DNA of 64,000 bases from Paludibacter sp. (GCA_028710895.1 JAQTTH010000015.1:47542-111541), one strand, 5' to 3'. Shown: positions 7,501 through 17,516, numbered from the stretch's first letter. Notes: generated by a model not told the origin, from the letters alone. Program-made: numbers and translations.

Positions 7501-8901
7501 ATGAAACGAAATTTATTCATTAGTCTGTTGCTGACAATTTCAGCATTTGGTTTCAGTCAGGACATTACAGGTGACTGGAATGGAGCACTTAAAGTTGGTG
7601 GTATGCAATTGCGTTTGGTGTTTCACATCACCAAAACAGATGCAGTTTATTCGGCTACTATGGACAGTCCCGATCAGGGAGCTAAAGGTATTCCTATGAG
7701 TAAAGTCACCTACGGAAATCAGATATTGACAGTAGAAATGGCTGCCGCGAATATTAATTACAGCGGAACATTTGATAACAAGGAAACCGTTACAGGAACA
7801 TTCAATCAGGGTGGACAGTCATTTCCATTGGTTCTGACACGAAAAGCAATTGAAAAAGTGGAAGCAAAACGTCCGCAAAATCCTGTAAAGCCTTACCCAT
7901 ATTACTCGGAAGAAGTTACATTCATGAATGTAAAAGACAGCATTAAACTGGCCGGAACATTGACTCTGCCGAAGAAAGAAGGTAAATTCCCGGTAGTGGT
8001 GATGATAACCGGTAGCGGACCTCAAAACCGCGACGAGGAATTGATGGGTCATAAACCGTTTTTGGTTATTGCCGACTACCTTACCCGCAACGGGATTGGC
8101 GTATTGCGTTACGACGACCGTGGTTGCTACGAATCAAAAGGGAACTTTGCAAAAGCAACTACTAATGATTTTGCCACCGATGTGGATGCAGCTGTCAATT
8201 ACCTGAAAACCCGCAAAGACATCGACTCAAAGAAGATAGGACTGATTGGTCACAGCGAAGGTGGTATTATTGCTCCGATAGTTGCTTCGAAAAATAAAAG
8301 CGTTAGTTACATTGTGCTTATGGCCGGTACTGCAATTCCGGGAAGCGAACTGTTGCTTCGTCAACAGGATTTGATTGGACGTGCATCAGGTATGAAAGAC
8401 GATGATTTGAAAACTGCCGCTGAACTGAACACCCATATTTATAAATTAGTGGATCAATATCAAAACCCCGATACTCTGAAAGCAAAAATCAGCAATTATT
8501 TACTGGATGAAGCTAAGAAACATCCTGATATGAAAATGCCGGAAGGAAAGACAGTGAATGACGTTATTGAATTGCAACTTTCGCAACTTATGTCGCCCTG
8601 GATGCTGAACTTTATCCGCTATAACCCCGCTCCTATCCTCGAAAAAGTTACATGCCCCGTATTGGCTATCAATGGTGACAAAGATTTGCAGGTTCCTGCA
8701 AACGTAAATCTTCCAGCCATTGAGAAAGCATTGAAAAAAGGCGGTAACAAGAAAGGCACTATCAAAGAATTGCCCGGATTGAATCACCTGTTCCAGGAAT
8801 GCAAAACCGGATTACCAACCGAGTATGGAGAAATTGAACAAACTGTATCGCCCGTGGCATTGGAAACAATGGTAAACTGGATAAAAGAAGTCGTTCACTA
8901 A
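7501..8901 (+). CDS. Secreted alpha/beta hydrolase with N-terminal beta domain
   Basis: A 466-residue exported protein. Signal peptide to about residue 19 (SAFGFSQ); N-terminal beta-rich domain about 20-115 (ITGDWNGALKVGGMQLRLVFHI ... GTFNQGGQSFPLVLTR); alpha/beta hydrolase domain about 135-466. The nucleophile elbow is GHSEGG (Ser at about 251), the oxyanion region is VVMITGSGPQNRDEE, and a late Asp (INGDKDLQVP) and His (PGLNHLFQ) complete a likely triad. Similar proteins act as esterases or peptidases of unknown substrate. It stands alone downstream of SdpI. Confidence 0.85.
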   Translation: MKRNLFISLLLTISAFGFSQDITGDWNGALKVGGMQLRLVFHITKTDAVYSATMDSPDQGAKGIPMSKVTYGNQILTVEMAAANINYSGTFDNKETVTGTFNQGGQSFPLVLTRKAIEKVEAKRPQNPVKPYPYYSEEVTFMNVKDSIKLAGTLTLPKKEGKFPVVVMITGSGPQNRDEELMGHKPFLVIADYLTRNGIGVLRYDDRGCYESKGNFAKATTNDFATDVDAAVNYLKTRKDIDSKKIGLIGHSEGGIIAPIVASKNKSVSYIVLMAGTAIPGSELLLRQQDLIGRASGMKDDDLKTAAELNTHIYKLVDQYQNPDTLKAKISNYLLDEAKKHPDMKMPEGKTVNDVIELQLSQLMSPWMLNFIRYNPAPILEKVTCPVLAINGDKDLQVPANVNLPAIEKALKKGGNKKGTIKELPGLNHLFQECKTGLPTEYGEIEQTVSPVALETMVNWIKEVVH

Positions 8902-8921
8902 TCATTTTCTTCATCGTGAGA

Positions 8922-9032
8922 CACTGTCAGGGTCTTCGACCGCTGACAGGTCTAGTTTTCATATAACCCTATCAACAATAAAAAACGTATTCTCCATAAC
9001 CCTGTCAGTAGTCGAAGACTCTGACAGCGGTT
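8922..9032. repeat. Facing pair of CTGTCAG/TCTTCGAC repeat units
   Basis: 8922-8953 (ACTGTCAGGGTCTTCGAC ... CTGACAGG) and 8998-9032 are inverted copies of each other, and each unit is itself nearly palindromic (CTGTCAG ... CTGACAG). They relate to 1126-1199. They sit between the hydrolase and methyltransferase genes and could also fold as a large hairpin. Confidence 0.55.
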
Positions 9033-9049
9033 CAAAATAAACCACAACC

Positions 9050-9964
9050 ATGCCTAACCTGAATGAAGAAAATATCAAGCAACATATCAAAGAACAAATT
9101 GCTTTTAATAGTGGTAAAAATTTGTTGGCAAGCGAAGAAGTAAATACGCTGCAATTGATAGACGTGACAGAATCGTTGGTGGAAACCATACGAAATATGG
9201 ATGCGGAAACCGAGAAACAAATGATTGATTTTTTGACCGACGAAGCCCTCCAGGAATTTTGCCGCGTGAATCAGTATTTCTCATTCAACACTGAATCCGT
9301 CAACGAGCTAAAAGCGATCTATGCATTGCTAAATCGGAATATCCGCGCACTCGACAACAATGCCAACCAAGCTACTCTCATTGCCCTGAGCCAACAACAT
9401 TATGCCAACTTATGCAACTGGTTGGTGCAAACCAATGCTTTTGCAGGAAAAATGTATGACAACAACGAGGAGACCGTGCAAGCCGTTGCTTGTTCGGAAT
9501 ATGCACCAGACCTACAACTGGCTTTGCTTCACATTGATTTAGAGAGCTTACAACATCCCATCCTGGACATTGGTTGCGGGCGTGAAATGAACCTTGTGAA
9601 TTACCTACGCGATAACGGCTATGAAGCTTATGGCATTGATCGCTTTGACAATGAGAATCCGTATTATACCAAAGCTGATTGGTTGGAATATGCTTATGAA
9701 CCCGGGAAATGGGGAACAATCATCAGCAATCTGGGATTTTCAAATCATTTTGTGCATCATAACTTACGTGCCGATGGTAATTTTCGGGAATATGCCCAAA
9801 AGTACATGGAAATACTGGCCTCACTGAAAGCAGGCGGTAGTTTTCACTATGCTCCCGACCTGCCGTTTATCGAAAAACATTTGGATAAGCAGAAGTACGC
9901 GTTCAGTGGATTTCAGATTGAGGGATATGATTTCAGAGCGAGTAAAGTAACAGCGAAATGCTAA
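9050..9964 (+). CDS. Class I SAM-dependent methyltransferase-like protein
   Basis: A 304-residue soluble protein. The N-terminal half is helical and of unknown type. The C-terminal half has a Rossmann-type motif I (HPILDIGCGREMNLVNYLRDNGYEAYGIDRF), an acidic end of strand 2 (GIDRFD) and a motif IV-like GTIISNLGFSNHF, then KYMEILASLKAGGSFHYAPDLPF, where a methyltransferase usually has its post-motif. The substrate is unknown. It lies alone between a repeat region and proS. Confidence 0.68.
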   Translation: MPNLNEENIKQHIKEQIAFNSGKNLLASEEVNTLQLIDVTESLVETIRNMDAETEKQMIDFLTDEALQEFCRVNQYFSFNTESVNELKAIYALLNRNIRALDNNANQATLIALSQQHYANLCNWLVQTNAFAGKMYDNNEETVQAVACSEYAPDLQLALLHIDLESLQHPILDIGCGREMNLVNYLRDNGYEAYGIDRFDNENPYYTKADWLEYAYEPGKWGTIISNLGFSNHFVHHNLRADGNFREYAQKYMEILASLKAGGSFHYAPDLPFIEKHLDKQKYAFSGFQIEGYDFRASKVTAKC

Positions 9965-10019
9965 GATTGTATTCAAACCCTACTCTGCCATTATGTTTAG
10001 TAGTTTCCTGAAAAATGAT

Positions 10020-10027
10020 TATCTTTG
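10020..10027 (+). promoter_or_regulatory. proS promoter -7 box
   Basis: TATCTTTG matches TAnnTTTG about 83 bp before the proS ATG. The 5' leader has AT-rich ATCGTAAAT repeats (10074-10101). Confidence 0.55.
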
Positions 10028-10109
10028 CACTCCTTTTAATGATTGGTTAATTACTTAACCGGTTATGTTGCAATCGTACATCGTAAATATAAAATCGTAA
10101 ATAGAATAT

Positions 10110-11582
10110 ATGGCAAAAGAATTGACTTCGCGCAGCGAAAACTACTCACAATGGTACAATGACTTAGTAATGAAAGCCGACCTGGCCGAAAACTCAGCGG
10201 TACGTGGTTGTATGGTTATTAAACCTTACGGATACGCCATCTGGGAAAAAATACAGGCCGAACTGGATCGTATGTTCAAAGAAACAGGCCATGTAAACGC
10301 ATACTTCCCGTTGTTTATTCCTAAATCGTTTTTGAGTAAAGAAGCCGAACACGTTGACGGTTTTGCGAAAGAATGTGCCGTTGTAACACACCACCGCCTG
10401 ATGGCCGACCCAAATGGCAAAGGACTTATTGTGGACCCGGACGCAAAACTGGAAGAAGAACTGATTGTTCGCCCCACTTCCGAAACCATTATCTGGAATA
10501 CGTATAAAGGTTGGATACAGTCGTACCGCGATCTGCCAATTCTTGTAAATCAATGGGCGAATGTGGTTCGGTGGGAAATGCGCACGCGCTTGTTCCTTCG
10601 TACGGCTGAGTTCTTGTGGCAGGAAGGTCACACAGCACATGCTACCGAAGCCGAAGCTGTGGAAGAAGCCCGCAAAATGTTAGAGGTTTATGCCGACTTT
10701 GCCGAACGCTTTATGGCTGTTCCGGTACTGAAAGGTGTAAAATCGGCTAACGAGCGTTTTGCCGGTGCGTTGGACACTTACTGTATCGAGGCATTGATGC
10801 AGGACGGAAAAGCATTGCAGGCCGGAACGTCGCACTTTCTCGGTCAGAATTTTGCCAAAGCATTTGATGTGACATTCCTGGATAAAAACAATAAACTGGA
10901 TCATGTTTGGGCTACTTCGTGGGGTGTTTCTACCCGACTGATGGGTGCGCTTATTATGACTCACTCCGACGATAATGGGTTGGTGCTCCCTCCTAACCTC
11001 GCTCCTTTCCAAGTGGTGATTGTGCCTATCTATAAAAACGAAGAACAACTGGCTGCCATCAGCGAGCAGGTAGCTGTTATCACTGCCAAGCTAAAAGCTC
11101 TCGGCATTAGCGTGAAATTTGATAACAACGACAACAAAAAACCGGGTTGGAAATTTGCCGAATACGAATTGAAAGGTGTGCCAGTGCGTTTGGCAATGGG
11201 TGCCCGCGATTTGGAAAACGGAACGGTAGAAGTTGCCCGCCGCGACACCTTAAGCAAAGAAACTGTATCGATAGAAGGCGTTGAAACCTATATCGACCAA
11301 TTGCTGAAAGATATTCAGGCCAATATTTACCAGAAAGCATTCGACTACCGCGCTTCGGTTACCCGCAACGTAGATTCGTACGACGAATTTAAAGTGGAAA
11401 TTGAAAAAGGCGGATTCCTGATGTGCCACTGGGACGGAACTCCCGAAACCGAGGAAAAAATCAAGGAAGATACCAAAGCCACTATCCGCTGTATTCCGTT
11501 GAATGGCGATACCACGCCGGGCGTATGTATGGTTACCGGAAAACCTTCGGCACAACGCGTAGTGTTTGCGAGAGCATATTAA
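10110..11582 (+). CDS. proS: Prolyl-tRNA synthetase (short, archaeal/eukaryote-like type)
   Basis: A 490-residue class II aminoacyl-tRNA synthetase that charges tRNA-Pro. Proline-site loop [24 protein letters not shown], motif 2 [25 protein letters not shown] and motif 3 [24 protein letters not shown] are all present. The anticodon-binding domain begins near [11 protein letters not shown], and a C-terminal extension runs to VVFARAY. The length and lack of the editing insertion place it with the short ProS type usual in Bacteroidales. It has its own promoter and a strong terminator, so it is monocistronic. Confidence 0.97.
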   Translation: MAKELTSRSENYSQWYNDLVMKADLAENSAVRGCMVIKPYGYAIWEKIQAELDRMFKETGHVNAYFPLFIPKSFLSKEAEHVDGFAKECAVVTHHRLMADPNGKGLIVDPDAKLEEELIVRPTSETIIWNTYKGWIQSYRDLPILVNQWANVVRWEMRTRLFLRTAEFLWQEGHTAHATEAEAVEEARKMLEVYADFAERFMAVPVLKGVKSANERFAGALDTYCIEALMQDGKALQAGTSHFLGQNFAKAFDVTFLDKNNKLDHVWATSWGVSTRLMGALIMTHSDDNGLVLPPNLAPFQVVIVPIYKNEEQLAAISEQVAVITAKLKALGISVKFDNNDNKKPGWKFAEYELKGVPVRLAMGARDLENGTVEVARRDTLSKETVSIEGVETYIDQLLKDIQANIYQKAFDYRASVTRNVDSYDEFKVEIEKGGFLMCHWDGTPETEEKIKEDTKATIRCIPLNGDTTPGVCMVTGKPSAQRVVFARAY

Positions 11583-11605
11583 ACAGCGCTAAGCGATTCA
11601 AAAAG

Positions 11606-11639
11606 AAAGGCTTCACATACTGTTTGTGAAGCCTTTTTT
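11606..11639 (+). terminator. proS terminator
   Basis: GGCTTCACA / TGTGAAGCC stem with a short loop and a T6 tail, 24 bp after the proS stop. Confidence 0.9.
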
Positions 11640-11653
11640 GTTTGAAAGAATTG

Positions 11654-12087
11654 CGGAGTAACTAAATTGGAACCCGCAGTAACGAGTTTGAACATCGCAG
11701 TGACAAGTTTGGAACCCGCAGTAACGAGTTTGATAGTCGCAGTAACAAGTTTGAATGTCGCAGTAACGAATTTGGAACTCGCAGTAACAAGTTTGATAGT
11801 CGCAGTAACGAATTTGGAACTTGCAGTAACGAGTTTGATAGTCGCAGTAACAAGTTTGGAACCCGCAGTAACGAATTTGATAGTTGCAGTAACAAGTTTG
11901 ATAGTCGCAGTAACAAGTTTGATAGTCGCAGTAACGAATTTGGAACTCGCAGTAACGAATTTGATAGTCGCAGTAACGAGTTTGAAAGTCGCAGTAACGA
12001 GTTTGAACATCGCAGTAACAAGTTTGAAAGTCGCAGTAACAAGTTTGATAATCACAGTAACGAGTTTGGAACTTGCAGTAACAGTTT
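11654..12087. repeat. 21-bp minisatellite, about 20 tandem units
   Basis: Contiguous 21-bp units with core GCAGTAAC(G/A)A(G/A)TTTG followed by a variable 5-6 base segment (ATAGTC, GAACCC, AACATC, GAACTC, AAAGTC). I count about 20 copies with no spacers. Because 21 is a multiple of three and the unit lacks stops, several frames on both strands stay open and give low-complexity peptides with 7-residue repeats. No ribosome site, start context or known domain supports coding. Probably a length-variable tandem repeat between the proS terminator and the next promoter. Confidence 0.85.
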
Positions 12088-12160
12088 ATTGAATAGACCC
12101 TACTTAAATAATCGCGTACAGAATTTACCAGATAAATTAGGTTAATTAATAAATAGTATT

Positions 12161-12168
12161 TATCTTTG
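12161..12168 (+). promoter_or_regulatory. Promoter -7 box before orphan lipoprotein gene
   Basis: TATCTTTG, downstream of the minisatellite and about 105 bp before the ATG at 12274. Confidence 0.45.
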
Positions 12169-12273
12169 GAACTTGATTGAGAAAATACAACTGACAATGG
12201 CGATATATGGATACGAAGGTGGGGATGTTTTAGTGTTAACTGTAAGCTTGAAGAATAAACTGATAACTTTAAT

Positions 12274-12843
12274 ATGAAGAAACAACTTTTAATTTTATCG
12301 ACAATTGTGTTGCTTTTTAGTTGCAGACAGACGAAGATAGAGAAAACTTCGCAAACAGAAAACGGAACTAAACAACACTCAACACCAACAAGTTCGACTT
12401 CTGTAAATGAATCTATCGAAAATCTAATGATTTTGAGGAATAAGACTTTAAGTGCATATTATAAAAACTTTAAAATTCACACTCTCAATGAGATTTTACG
12501 AGAGGATTTTAATGGTGACAAGATAATAGATAAAGCTGTATTTATAAAGATTAAAAAAAAATCAGGCATTATAATAACAGATGGCAAATCTTTAAAAAAG
12601 ACCTACTTATGTTTCGGTAAAGAATTTTTCAATTTTACTGATTTTAATTGGGCTAATTATTGGGGAATACTGAAAGATTCAACAACATTTGAAATTTTAT
12701 TTAACAAAAACTCAGGAGACATTATTGGTGATACCATTATTAAATTAAAAAATATATCCATTTTTGTAGAAGAAGATGAATTTAATGGAGGGGTTATAAC
12801 ATTCGAAAACGACAAATATAAATGGGTTCACCAAACGGAATAA
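12274..12843 (+). CDS. Orphan lipoprotein
   Basis: A 189-residue protein with a lipoprotein signal (MKKQLLILSTIVLLFSC, Cys 17) and a Ser/Thr/Asn-rich linker. The C-terminal part contains NEILREDFNGDKIIDKAVFIKIKKKSGIIITDGKSL, reminiscent of Bacteroidota lipoproteins with a single calcium-binding-like DxNxDxxxD stretch (DFNGDKIID). No named family recognised. It is notably AT-rich with Lys/Ile/Asn-heavy codon use compared with proS, as are the next two genes, which suggests acquired DNA. Confidence 0.72.
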   Translation: MKKQLLILSTIVLLFSCRQTKIEKTSQTENGTKQHSTPTSSTSVNESIENLMILRNKTLSAYYKNFKIHTLNEILREDFNGDKIIDKAVFIKIKKKSGIIITDGKSLKKTYLCFGKEFFNFTDFNWANYWGILKDSTTFEILFNKNSGDIIGDTIIKLKNISIFVEEDEFNGGVITFENDKYKWVHQTE

Positions 12844-12863
12844 CAATTAGTCCTATTTTGCAC

Positions 12864-13316
12864 AAGGTGGTTGGTTCATGTCAGTGCCAATCGGAAACAT
12901 TTTGAGCGAAAAGAAATATAAATGACGAAAAACAAGTTTTCAATATTGTCGATAATACTAAGCTTAGCCTGCTTAGCTGCAATTGTAGTCGTAAATCTGA
13001 ACATTGCTAAACAGTTTTTATTATCAGACAGTAAAACAAGAGCTTTGTTTGGTATTAAGGAGATTACAATTTTTTTCTATCAATATTACTTCGTTATTTT
13101 AGGTATTATCTCCGTTATTTTGGGAGTCATAGCTATCAAAAAAAAGGAATATAGATTATTATATCTTTTTGCTCTGCTTTTAAGTGTTTTATCAATCATC
13201 TCTGTTTTTATACGTTTGTGGAGATTAATGATTTAATGATACCACTTTCATTTCAAGTATAAGGAGACGAAGGTAACACCTATATTTAATCCAAGTTACA
13301 AAAGGTGGTTAGTTCA
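12864..13316. repeat. Spacer direct repeat AAGGTGGTT(G/A)GTTCA
   Basis: Copies at 12864-12878 and 13302-13316 differ at one of 15 bases and bracket the small membrane protein gene. Confidence 0.4.
12922..13236 (+). CDS. Small integral membrane protein, unknown
   Basis: A 104-residue protein with three hydrophobic segments: about 7-27 (LSIILSLACLAAIVVVNLNIA), 46-71 (EITIFFYQYYFVILGIISVILGVIAI) and 75-98 (YRLLYLFALLLSVLSIISVFIRL). No family recognised. It is AT-rich like its neighbours. The spacer before it contains AAGGTGGTTGGTTCA, nearly repeated in the spacer after it. Confidence 0.65.
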   Translation: MTKNKFSILSIILSLACLAAIVVVNLNIAKQFLLSDSKTRALFGIKEITIFFYQYYFVILGIISVILGVIAIKKKEYRLLYLFALLLSVLSIISVFIRLWRLMI

Positions 13317-13399
13317 AGACTAAACGAAATGGAGACTTTGACTATGTAAGAAAATAACAAGAAAGTTAGGCATAAATATCAAACAAAGAACATAAAAAT

Positions 13400-14008
13400 A
13401 TGAACCGAAAAATTGGATTTTTACTATTTCTTTTTACAATTAGTTTTAATGTCATTTCGCAAGAAATGTCCAAAAACCTTGCTATAACCCTCGATTTTGG
13501 TGGTAACAGCGGTTTATATAGTTTAAATGGAGAATACAAGATTGCTAAAATAAATAATTATCAAGTCAATGCGCGTGGAGGATTCGGTTATTGCAAAATA
13601 AAGGGATTAGAGGTTATCAGTGCCCCAATAGGTTTAAATTTACTTACCGGAACAAAAAAACATCATTTAGAATTGGGATTGGGAGCTTCATATATAAAGG
13701 GTATGACTTTGTTCACCGTACAAAACGGGACTACATTTGAATCTGAAGGAATGTATTTTATTCCGTCAATTGGCTATAGATTTGATAAATTGACAGGAGG
13801 ATTCATTTTTAAAGTATATTATTCTCCGGTTATTGGTGTGTTTGACTTTTTAAATAAAGAGAAGTTTCTGAGTGATATGAGTCAGATTTTAAACAGAACT
13901 ATAACAGATGAGGAACTTCAATACTTATCTCAAATGGGAGGAACGTATTATCCGACTATAAGAAATGATTTCGGATACTTTGGTGTATCAATAGGATTTC
14001 GGTTATAA
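13400..14008 (+). CDS. Outer-membrane beta-barrel-like protein, unknown
   Basis: A 202-residue protein with a signal peptide (MNRKIGFLLFLFTISFNVISQ). Repeated amphipathic strands with Gly/aromatic residues (KNLAITLDFGGNSGLYSLNGEYKI, NARGGFGYCKIKGLEVISAPIGLNLLTG, HHLELGLGASYIKG, YFIPSIGYRF, GGFIFKVYYSPVIGVF) and an aromatic end (FGYFGVSIGFRL) indicate a small outer-membrane barrel. No exact family recognised. It is the last of the AT-rich genes. Confidence 0.7.
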   Translation: MNRKIGFLLFLFTISFNVISQEMSKNLAITLDFGGNSGLYSLNGEYKIAKINNYQVNARGGFGYCKIKGLEVISAPIGLNLLTGTKKHHLELGLGASYIKGMTLFTVQNGTTFESEGMYFIPSIGYRFDKLTGGFIFKVYYSPVIGVFDFLNKEKFLSDMSQILNRTITDEELQYLSQMGGTYYPTIRNDFGYFGVSIGFRL

Positions 14009-14042
14009 TAAAACAGACAGAGGTAATTAAAAGCATTGAGTT

Positions 14043-14591
14043 ATGAAAACAGCATTACTACTAATAGATATTCAGAACGATTATTTTGAGCAGGGAACCA
14101 TGACACTTGTTGGTTCGGAGCAAGCCGCAGCAAATGCCGGGTTGGTTTTAGGCCGGGCAAGAGCGCAAGGCTTACCAGTTATTCACATTCAGCACATTGC
14201 TACGCGTCCAACAGCAACGTTCTTTTTGCCCGATACTGCAGGGGCTGAGATTCATGCGGCTGTGAAACCACTCCCCAGCGAGAAGGTTATTGTGAAACAT
14301 TATCCGAATAGTTTTCGGGAAACTGACTTGTTGGAGTATCTGAAAACGAATGGGATTGAAGACCTTGTTGTTTGCGGCATGATGACTCATATGTGCGTAG
14401 ACGCAACGGTGCGGGCGGCAAAGGATTATGGCTATACCTGCACGCTGATTGGCGATGCCTGTGCTACCAAAGACCTTGAAATAAAAGGAGAAAGCGTACG
14501 GGCTAAAGATGTGCAGAATGGTTTTCTGGCTGCTTTGGAGTATTATTATGCCGCTGTAAAGACTACAGCGGAATATCTGACCGGGAAATAG
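14043..14591 (+). CDS. Isochorismatase-like cysteine hydrolase
   Basis: A 182-residue cytosolic protein of the isochorismatase-like fold. The catalytic Asp lies in ALLLIDIQNDYF (Asp 9), the Lys in EKVIVKHYPNSF and the nucleophilic Cys in GMMTHMCVDATVRAAKDYGY; GDACAT and LAALEYYYAAV follow as in the family. Family members hydrolyse nicotinamide, streptothricin-type amides, isochorismate or similar; the substrate here is not determined by these motifs. Codon use is richer in G and C than the preceding three genes. Confidence 0.9.
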   Translation: MKTALLLIDIQNDYFEQGTMTLVGSEQAAANAGLVLGRARAQGLPVIHIQHIATRPTATFFLPDTAGAEIHAAVKPLPSEKVIVKHYPNSFRETDLLEYLKTNGIEDLVVCGMMTHMCVDATVRAAKDYGYTCTLIGDACATKDLEIKGESVRAKDVQNGFLAALEYYYAAVKTTAEYLTGK

Positions 14592-14600
14592 GAATGAGAA

Positions 14601-14716
14601 TCTGCCCCAAGCCCCTAAAAGGGGTGTGAATTACATTTTTCTGCTATAACTTCATTTTATTGTGAATTATCTCGGATACCATTCTTCTAGTCCCCTTCAG
14701 GGAATTTAGGGGCGGA
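14601..14716. repeat. Degenerate inverted-repeat element (GCCCCTAAA family)
   Basis: CTGCCCCAAGCCCCTAAAAG near 14602 and its rough inverse TCCCCTTCAGGGAATTTAGG with GGCGGA near 14691-14716 flank about 70 bp of non-coding DNA. This type of REP-like sequence is frequent in Bacteroidota. Confidence 0.45.
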
Positions 14717-14741
14717 AATGAAACAATACATTATTACACAA

Positions 14742-14775
14742 AAAAAGAGGATGCCTTTTCAGACATCCTCTTTTC
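14742..14775. terminator. Terminator for clpC (minus strand)
   Basis: AAAGAGGATG / CATCCTCTTT stem with A-tract and T-tract on both sides, so it can act on both strands. It lies directly after the clpC stop. Confidence 0.85.
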
Positions 14776-14790
14776 AGTATGTAGAATAAA

Positions 14791-17337
14791 CTATGATTGC
14801 TCAGGCAATGCGGCGTTTGTAGTATCCGCCAAAGCTGTTGTTGGTTTTACAATGCGTCCAACAATCTTTTTCGTTTCGGCATCCAAATCCATCAAAATTG
14901 TATCACCTGCTTCCAACTCGCCACCCAACACAATGTCGGCCAGGCTATCTTCGAGGTAATTCTGAATAGCACGTTTCAACGGACGAGCGCCAAACTGCAC
15001 ATCGTAACCTTTGTCGGCAATATAGTCTTTCGCCTCAGAAGTAAGCTCCAGGTTATAGCCCAATGCAGTGACACGGCCAAAGATGCCTTTCAATTCGAGA
15101 TCGATAATCGATTTGATTGAGTCTTTATTCAGTTGATCGAACATAATCACATCGTCGATACGGTTCAGGAACTCCGGTGCAAATGCGCGGTTCAATGCTT
15201 TTTGAATCACACCACGCGAAAATTCCGAATCCATGGCAGTCTCGGTAGGCGTATTAAACCCAACACCTTTACCAAAATCCTTCAACTGACGTGTTCCCAC
15301 GTTTGAAGTCATGATGATAATCGTATTTTTGAAGTCGATACGACGGCCCAAACTATCGGTTAAGCGTCCTTCGTCCATTACCTGTAACAGGATATTGAAT
15401 ACATCGGGGTGCGCTTTTTCAATTTCGTCGAGCAAAATGATAGAATAAGGTTTGCGACGTACTTTTTCAGTCAGTTGTCCGCCTTCTTCGTAACCAACGT
15501 ATCCCGGAGGCGCTCCAATCAAACGCGAAACGCTGAATTTCTCCATGTATTCGCTCATATCCACCCGAATCAACGCATCGGCACTGTCGAACATGAATTC
15601 AGCCAGAATCTTGGCCAGGTGCGTTTTACCAACACCTGTAGGTCCGATAAAAATAAACGAACCAATTGGTTTATTTGGATCTTTCAGCCCGATACGGTTA
15701 CGCTGAATGGCTTTTACAATTTTGTTTACAGCTTCGTCCTGACCAATCACTTTATTTTGCAACACATCCTTCATCTGGCGGAGTTTCAATCCTTCGGCCT
15801 GTGCGATACGTTGAACAGGAATTCCGGACATCATGGCAACAACCTCAGCAACCTGTTCTTCATCCACTGTTTCGGGATGCAACTGGGCTTCTTCTTCCCA
15901 CCGTTTAATAGCATCTTCCAACATGTATTGGGTTTGCTTTTCCTGATCGCGAATCGGGCCAGCCAGTTCGTATTTCTGATCGGACAGCACTTTCAGTTTA
16001 TCCTTGCGAAGCTCTTCTATTTTCTTTTCAAGTTCTTCAATTTCTGCAGGAACTGAAACTGTACCAATATGTACGCGCGAACCTGCTTCGTCCAATGCAT
16101 CAATAGCTTTATCGGGGAAACAACGGTCGGTGATGTAACGATCTGTCAGTCGCACACAAGCTTTGATAGCTTCGGGTGTATAGCGCACATTGTGGTGATA
16201 TTCGTAACGGTCCTGAATGTTTTCAAGAATCTGCAAAGTCTCGTCGGCAGTAGTCGGGTCGACCATTACCTTTTGGAAACGACGTTCGAGGGCTCCATCT
16301 TTTTCAATGCTCTGGCGGTATTCGTCGAGTGTTGTTGCACCCACGCATTGTATTTCGCCACGCGCTAAAGCCGGCTTCAGCATATTGGCAGCATCCAGCG
16401 AACCGGGTGCACCTCCAGCTCCAACAATTGTATGTATTTCGTCGATAAATAAAATCACATCCGGATTTTTCTGTAATTCGTTCAGAATAGCTTTGATACG
16501 TTCTTCGAACTGACCACGGTATTTTGTTCCGGCAACGATGGAAGCCATATCAAGCGATACAACCCGTTTGTCGAACAACACACGCGATACGCGGCGTTGG
16601 ATAATGCGCAATGCCAAACCTTCGACAATGGCCGATTTACCAACTCCCGGATCGCCAATCAGGACCGGATTATTTTTCTTACGGCGACTCAGAATCTGAG
16701 CCAGACGTTCAATTTCTTTTACACGACCAACGATAGGGTCAAGACGATTTTCGAGTGCTGCTTTGGTAATATCCGTTCCAAAAGTATCGAGAGCGGGTGT
16801 ATCACTTTGTTTGGCACCCGCTGACGCAGACGCACCCGATTTCTTTTTGCTGCGAGGATCGTCATCATCATCGTCTTCGTCCTGAAAACTTGATCCCTGC
16901 ATAGGAGCTCCTTTTGGTGCTTCGATAATCGATTTAGCCTGTTCGTAAGTCAAATGTTCTGCTGACAAGATATCACCAGCCAGGTTATTCTTTTCTTTCA
17001 GAATAGCCAGCAACAAATGTTCGGTATCGGCAGTTTCGGCAGATAAGGAACGGGTTTCCAGTTCCATAATCTTTTTGATGCGCTCGGTACTTTTCAGGTT
17101 TGGAATTTCGGCACCTGATGGTTCCAGGTCGGTCCGTATCTGGCTTTCGATAATTTGTTTTATTTTCGACAGACTCACATGCGAAACGTTCATGATATCG
17201 ATAGCTTTTCCCTGACCATTGCGTAAAATTCCCAGCAGCAAGTGTTCAGGGCCCACGTAATTATTTCCCAAGCGCTCAGCCTCTTGCGAACTGTATAGTA
17301 GCACATTGTGTAATTGTTCCGAATAGTTTACAGTCAT
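14791..17337 (-). CDS. clpC: ClpC-type AAA+ unfoldase (Clp protease ATPase subunit)
   Basis: An 848-residue class I Clp/Hsp100 ATPase that feeds proteins to ClpP. N-terminal Clp_N double repeat about 1-145 ([19 protein letters not shown]); acidic linker [20 protein letters not shown]-1 with Walker A GDPGVGKS and Walker [11 protein letters not shown]; a UVR/middle region ([37 protein letters not shown]) that marks ClpC rather than ClpA or ClpB; AAA-2 with GPTGVGKT and [11 protein letters not shown]; a P-loop-adjacent [15 protein letters not shown]. Complete. Transcribed alone on the minus strand, divergent from the MFS gene. Confidence 0.96.
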   Translation of the reverse strand: MTVNYSEQLHNVLLYSSQEAERLGNNYVGPEHLLLGILRNGQGKAIDIMNVSHVSLSKIKQIIESQIRTDLEPSGAEIPNLKSTERIKKIMELETRSLSAETADTEHLLLAILKEKNNLAGDILSAEHLTYEQAKSIIEAPKGAPMQGSSFQDEDDDDDDPRSKKKSGASASAGAKQSDTPALDTFGTDITKAALENRLDPIVGRVKEIERLAQILSRRKKNNPVLIGDPGVGKSAIVEGLALRIIQRRVSRVLFDKRVVSLDMASIVAGTKYRGQFEERIKAILNELQKNPDVILFIDEIHTIVGAGGAPGSLDAANMLKPALARGEIQCVGATTLDEYRQSIEKDGALERRFQKVMVDPTTADETLQILENIQDRYEYHHNVRYTPEAIKACVRLTDRYITDRCFPDKAIDALDEAGSRVHIGTVSVPAEIEELEKKIEELRKDKLKVLSDQKYELAGPIRDQEKQTQYMLEDAIKRWEEEAQLHPETVDEEQVAEVVAMMSGIPVQRIAQAEGLKLRQMKDVLQNKVIGQDEAVNKIVKAIQRNRIGLKDPNKPIGSFIFIGPTGVGKTHLAKILAEFMFDSADALIRVDMSEYMEKFSVSRLIGAPPGYVGYEEGGQLTEKVRRKPYSIILLDEIEKAHPDVFNILLQVMDEGRLTDSLGRRIDFKNTIIIMTSNVGTRQLKDFGKGVGFNTPTETAMDSEFSRGVIQKALNRAFAPEFLNRIDDVIMFDQLNKDSIKSIIDLELKGIFGRVTALGYNLELTSEAKDYIADKGYDVQFGARPLKRAIQNYLEDSLADIVLGGELEAGDTILMDLDAETKKIVGRIVKPTTALADTTNAALPEQS

Positions 17338-17366
17338 ATATAGGTTCTCCTCTTATTTTTATTGGA

Positions 17367-17374
17367 CAAATATA
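17367..17374 (-). promoter_or_regulatory. clpC promoter -7 box
   Basis: Minus-strand TATATTTG, 30 bp before the clpC ATG, with a purine-rich AAGAGGAGA ribosome site close to the start. Confidence 0.6.
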
Positions 17375-17508
17375 GTAAATTAATCTGCAATGAATAATTA
17401 ATATTTAATAATTTAGAAACAGAATTAGTCAAAAATAATACCGAACGCAATAATTGCATTTTTATCGGAAATTTTGGCAGTTTTGATAAAAGAAAAGATT
17501 TTTTTGAG

Positions 17509-17516
17509 TAGATTTG
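17509..17516 (+). promoter_or_regulatory. MFS gene promoter -7 box
   Basis: TAGATTTG about 85 bp before the ATG at 17602, with TTTTG at 17481-17485 as a possible -33 element. Confidence 0.5.

Noticed and set aside
11654..12087. Possible CRISPR array or repetitive coding genes on both strands
   Set aside because: Units are contiguous 21-mers with no spacers and no cas genes nearby. Open frames exist in several frames on both strands only because the unit is a multiple of three and lacks stops.
13365..13371. GTTAGGC resembling an integron attC core between AT-rich genes
   Set aside because: No matching GCCTAAC partner, no second core pair and no integron integrase; a single 7-mer is expected by chance.
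14797..16824. Several open frames on the plus strand opposite clpC
   Set aside because: They are antisense shadows of a well-supported 848-residue clpC with no domain match of their own.
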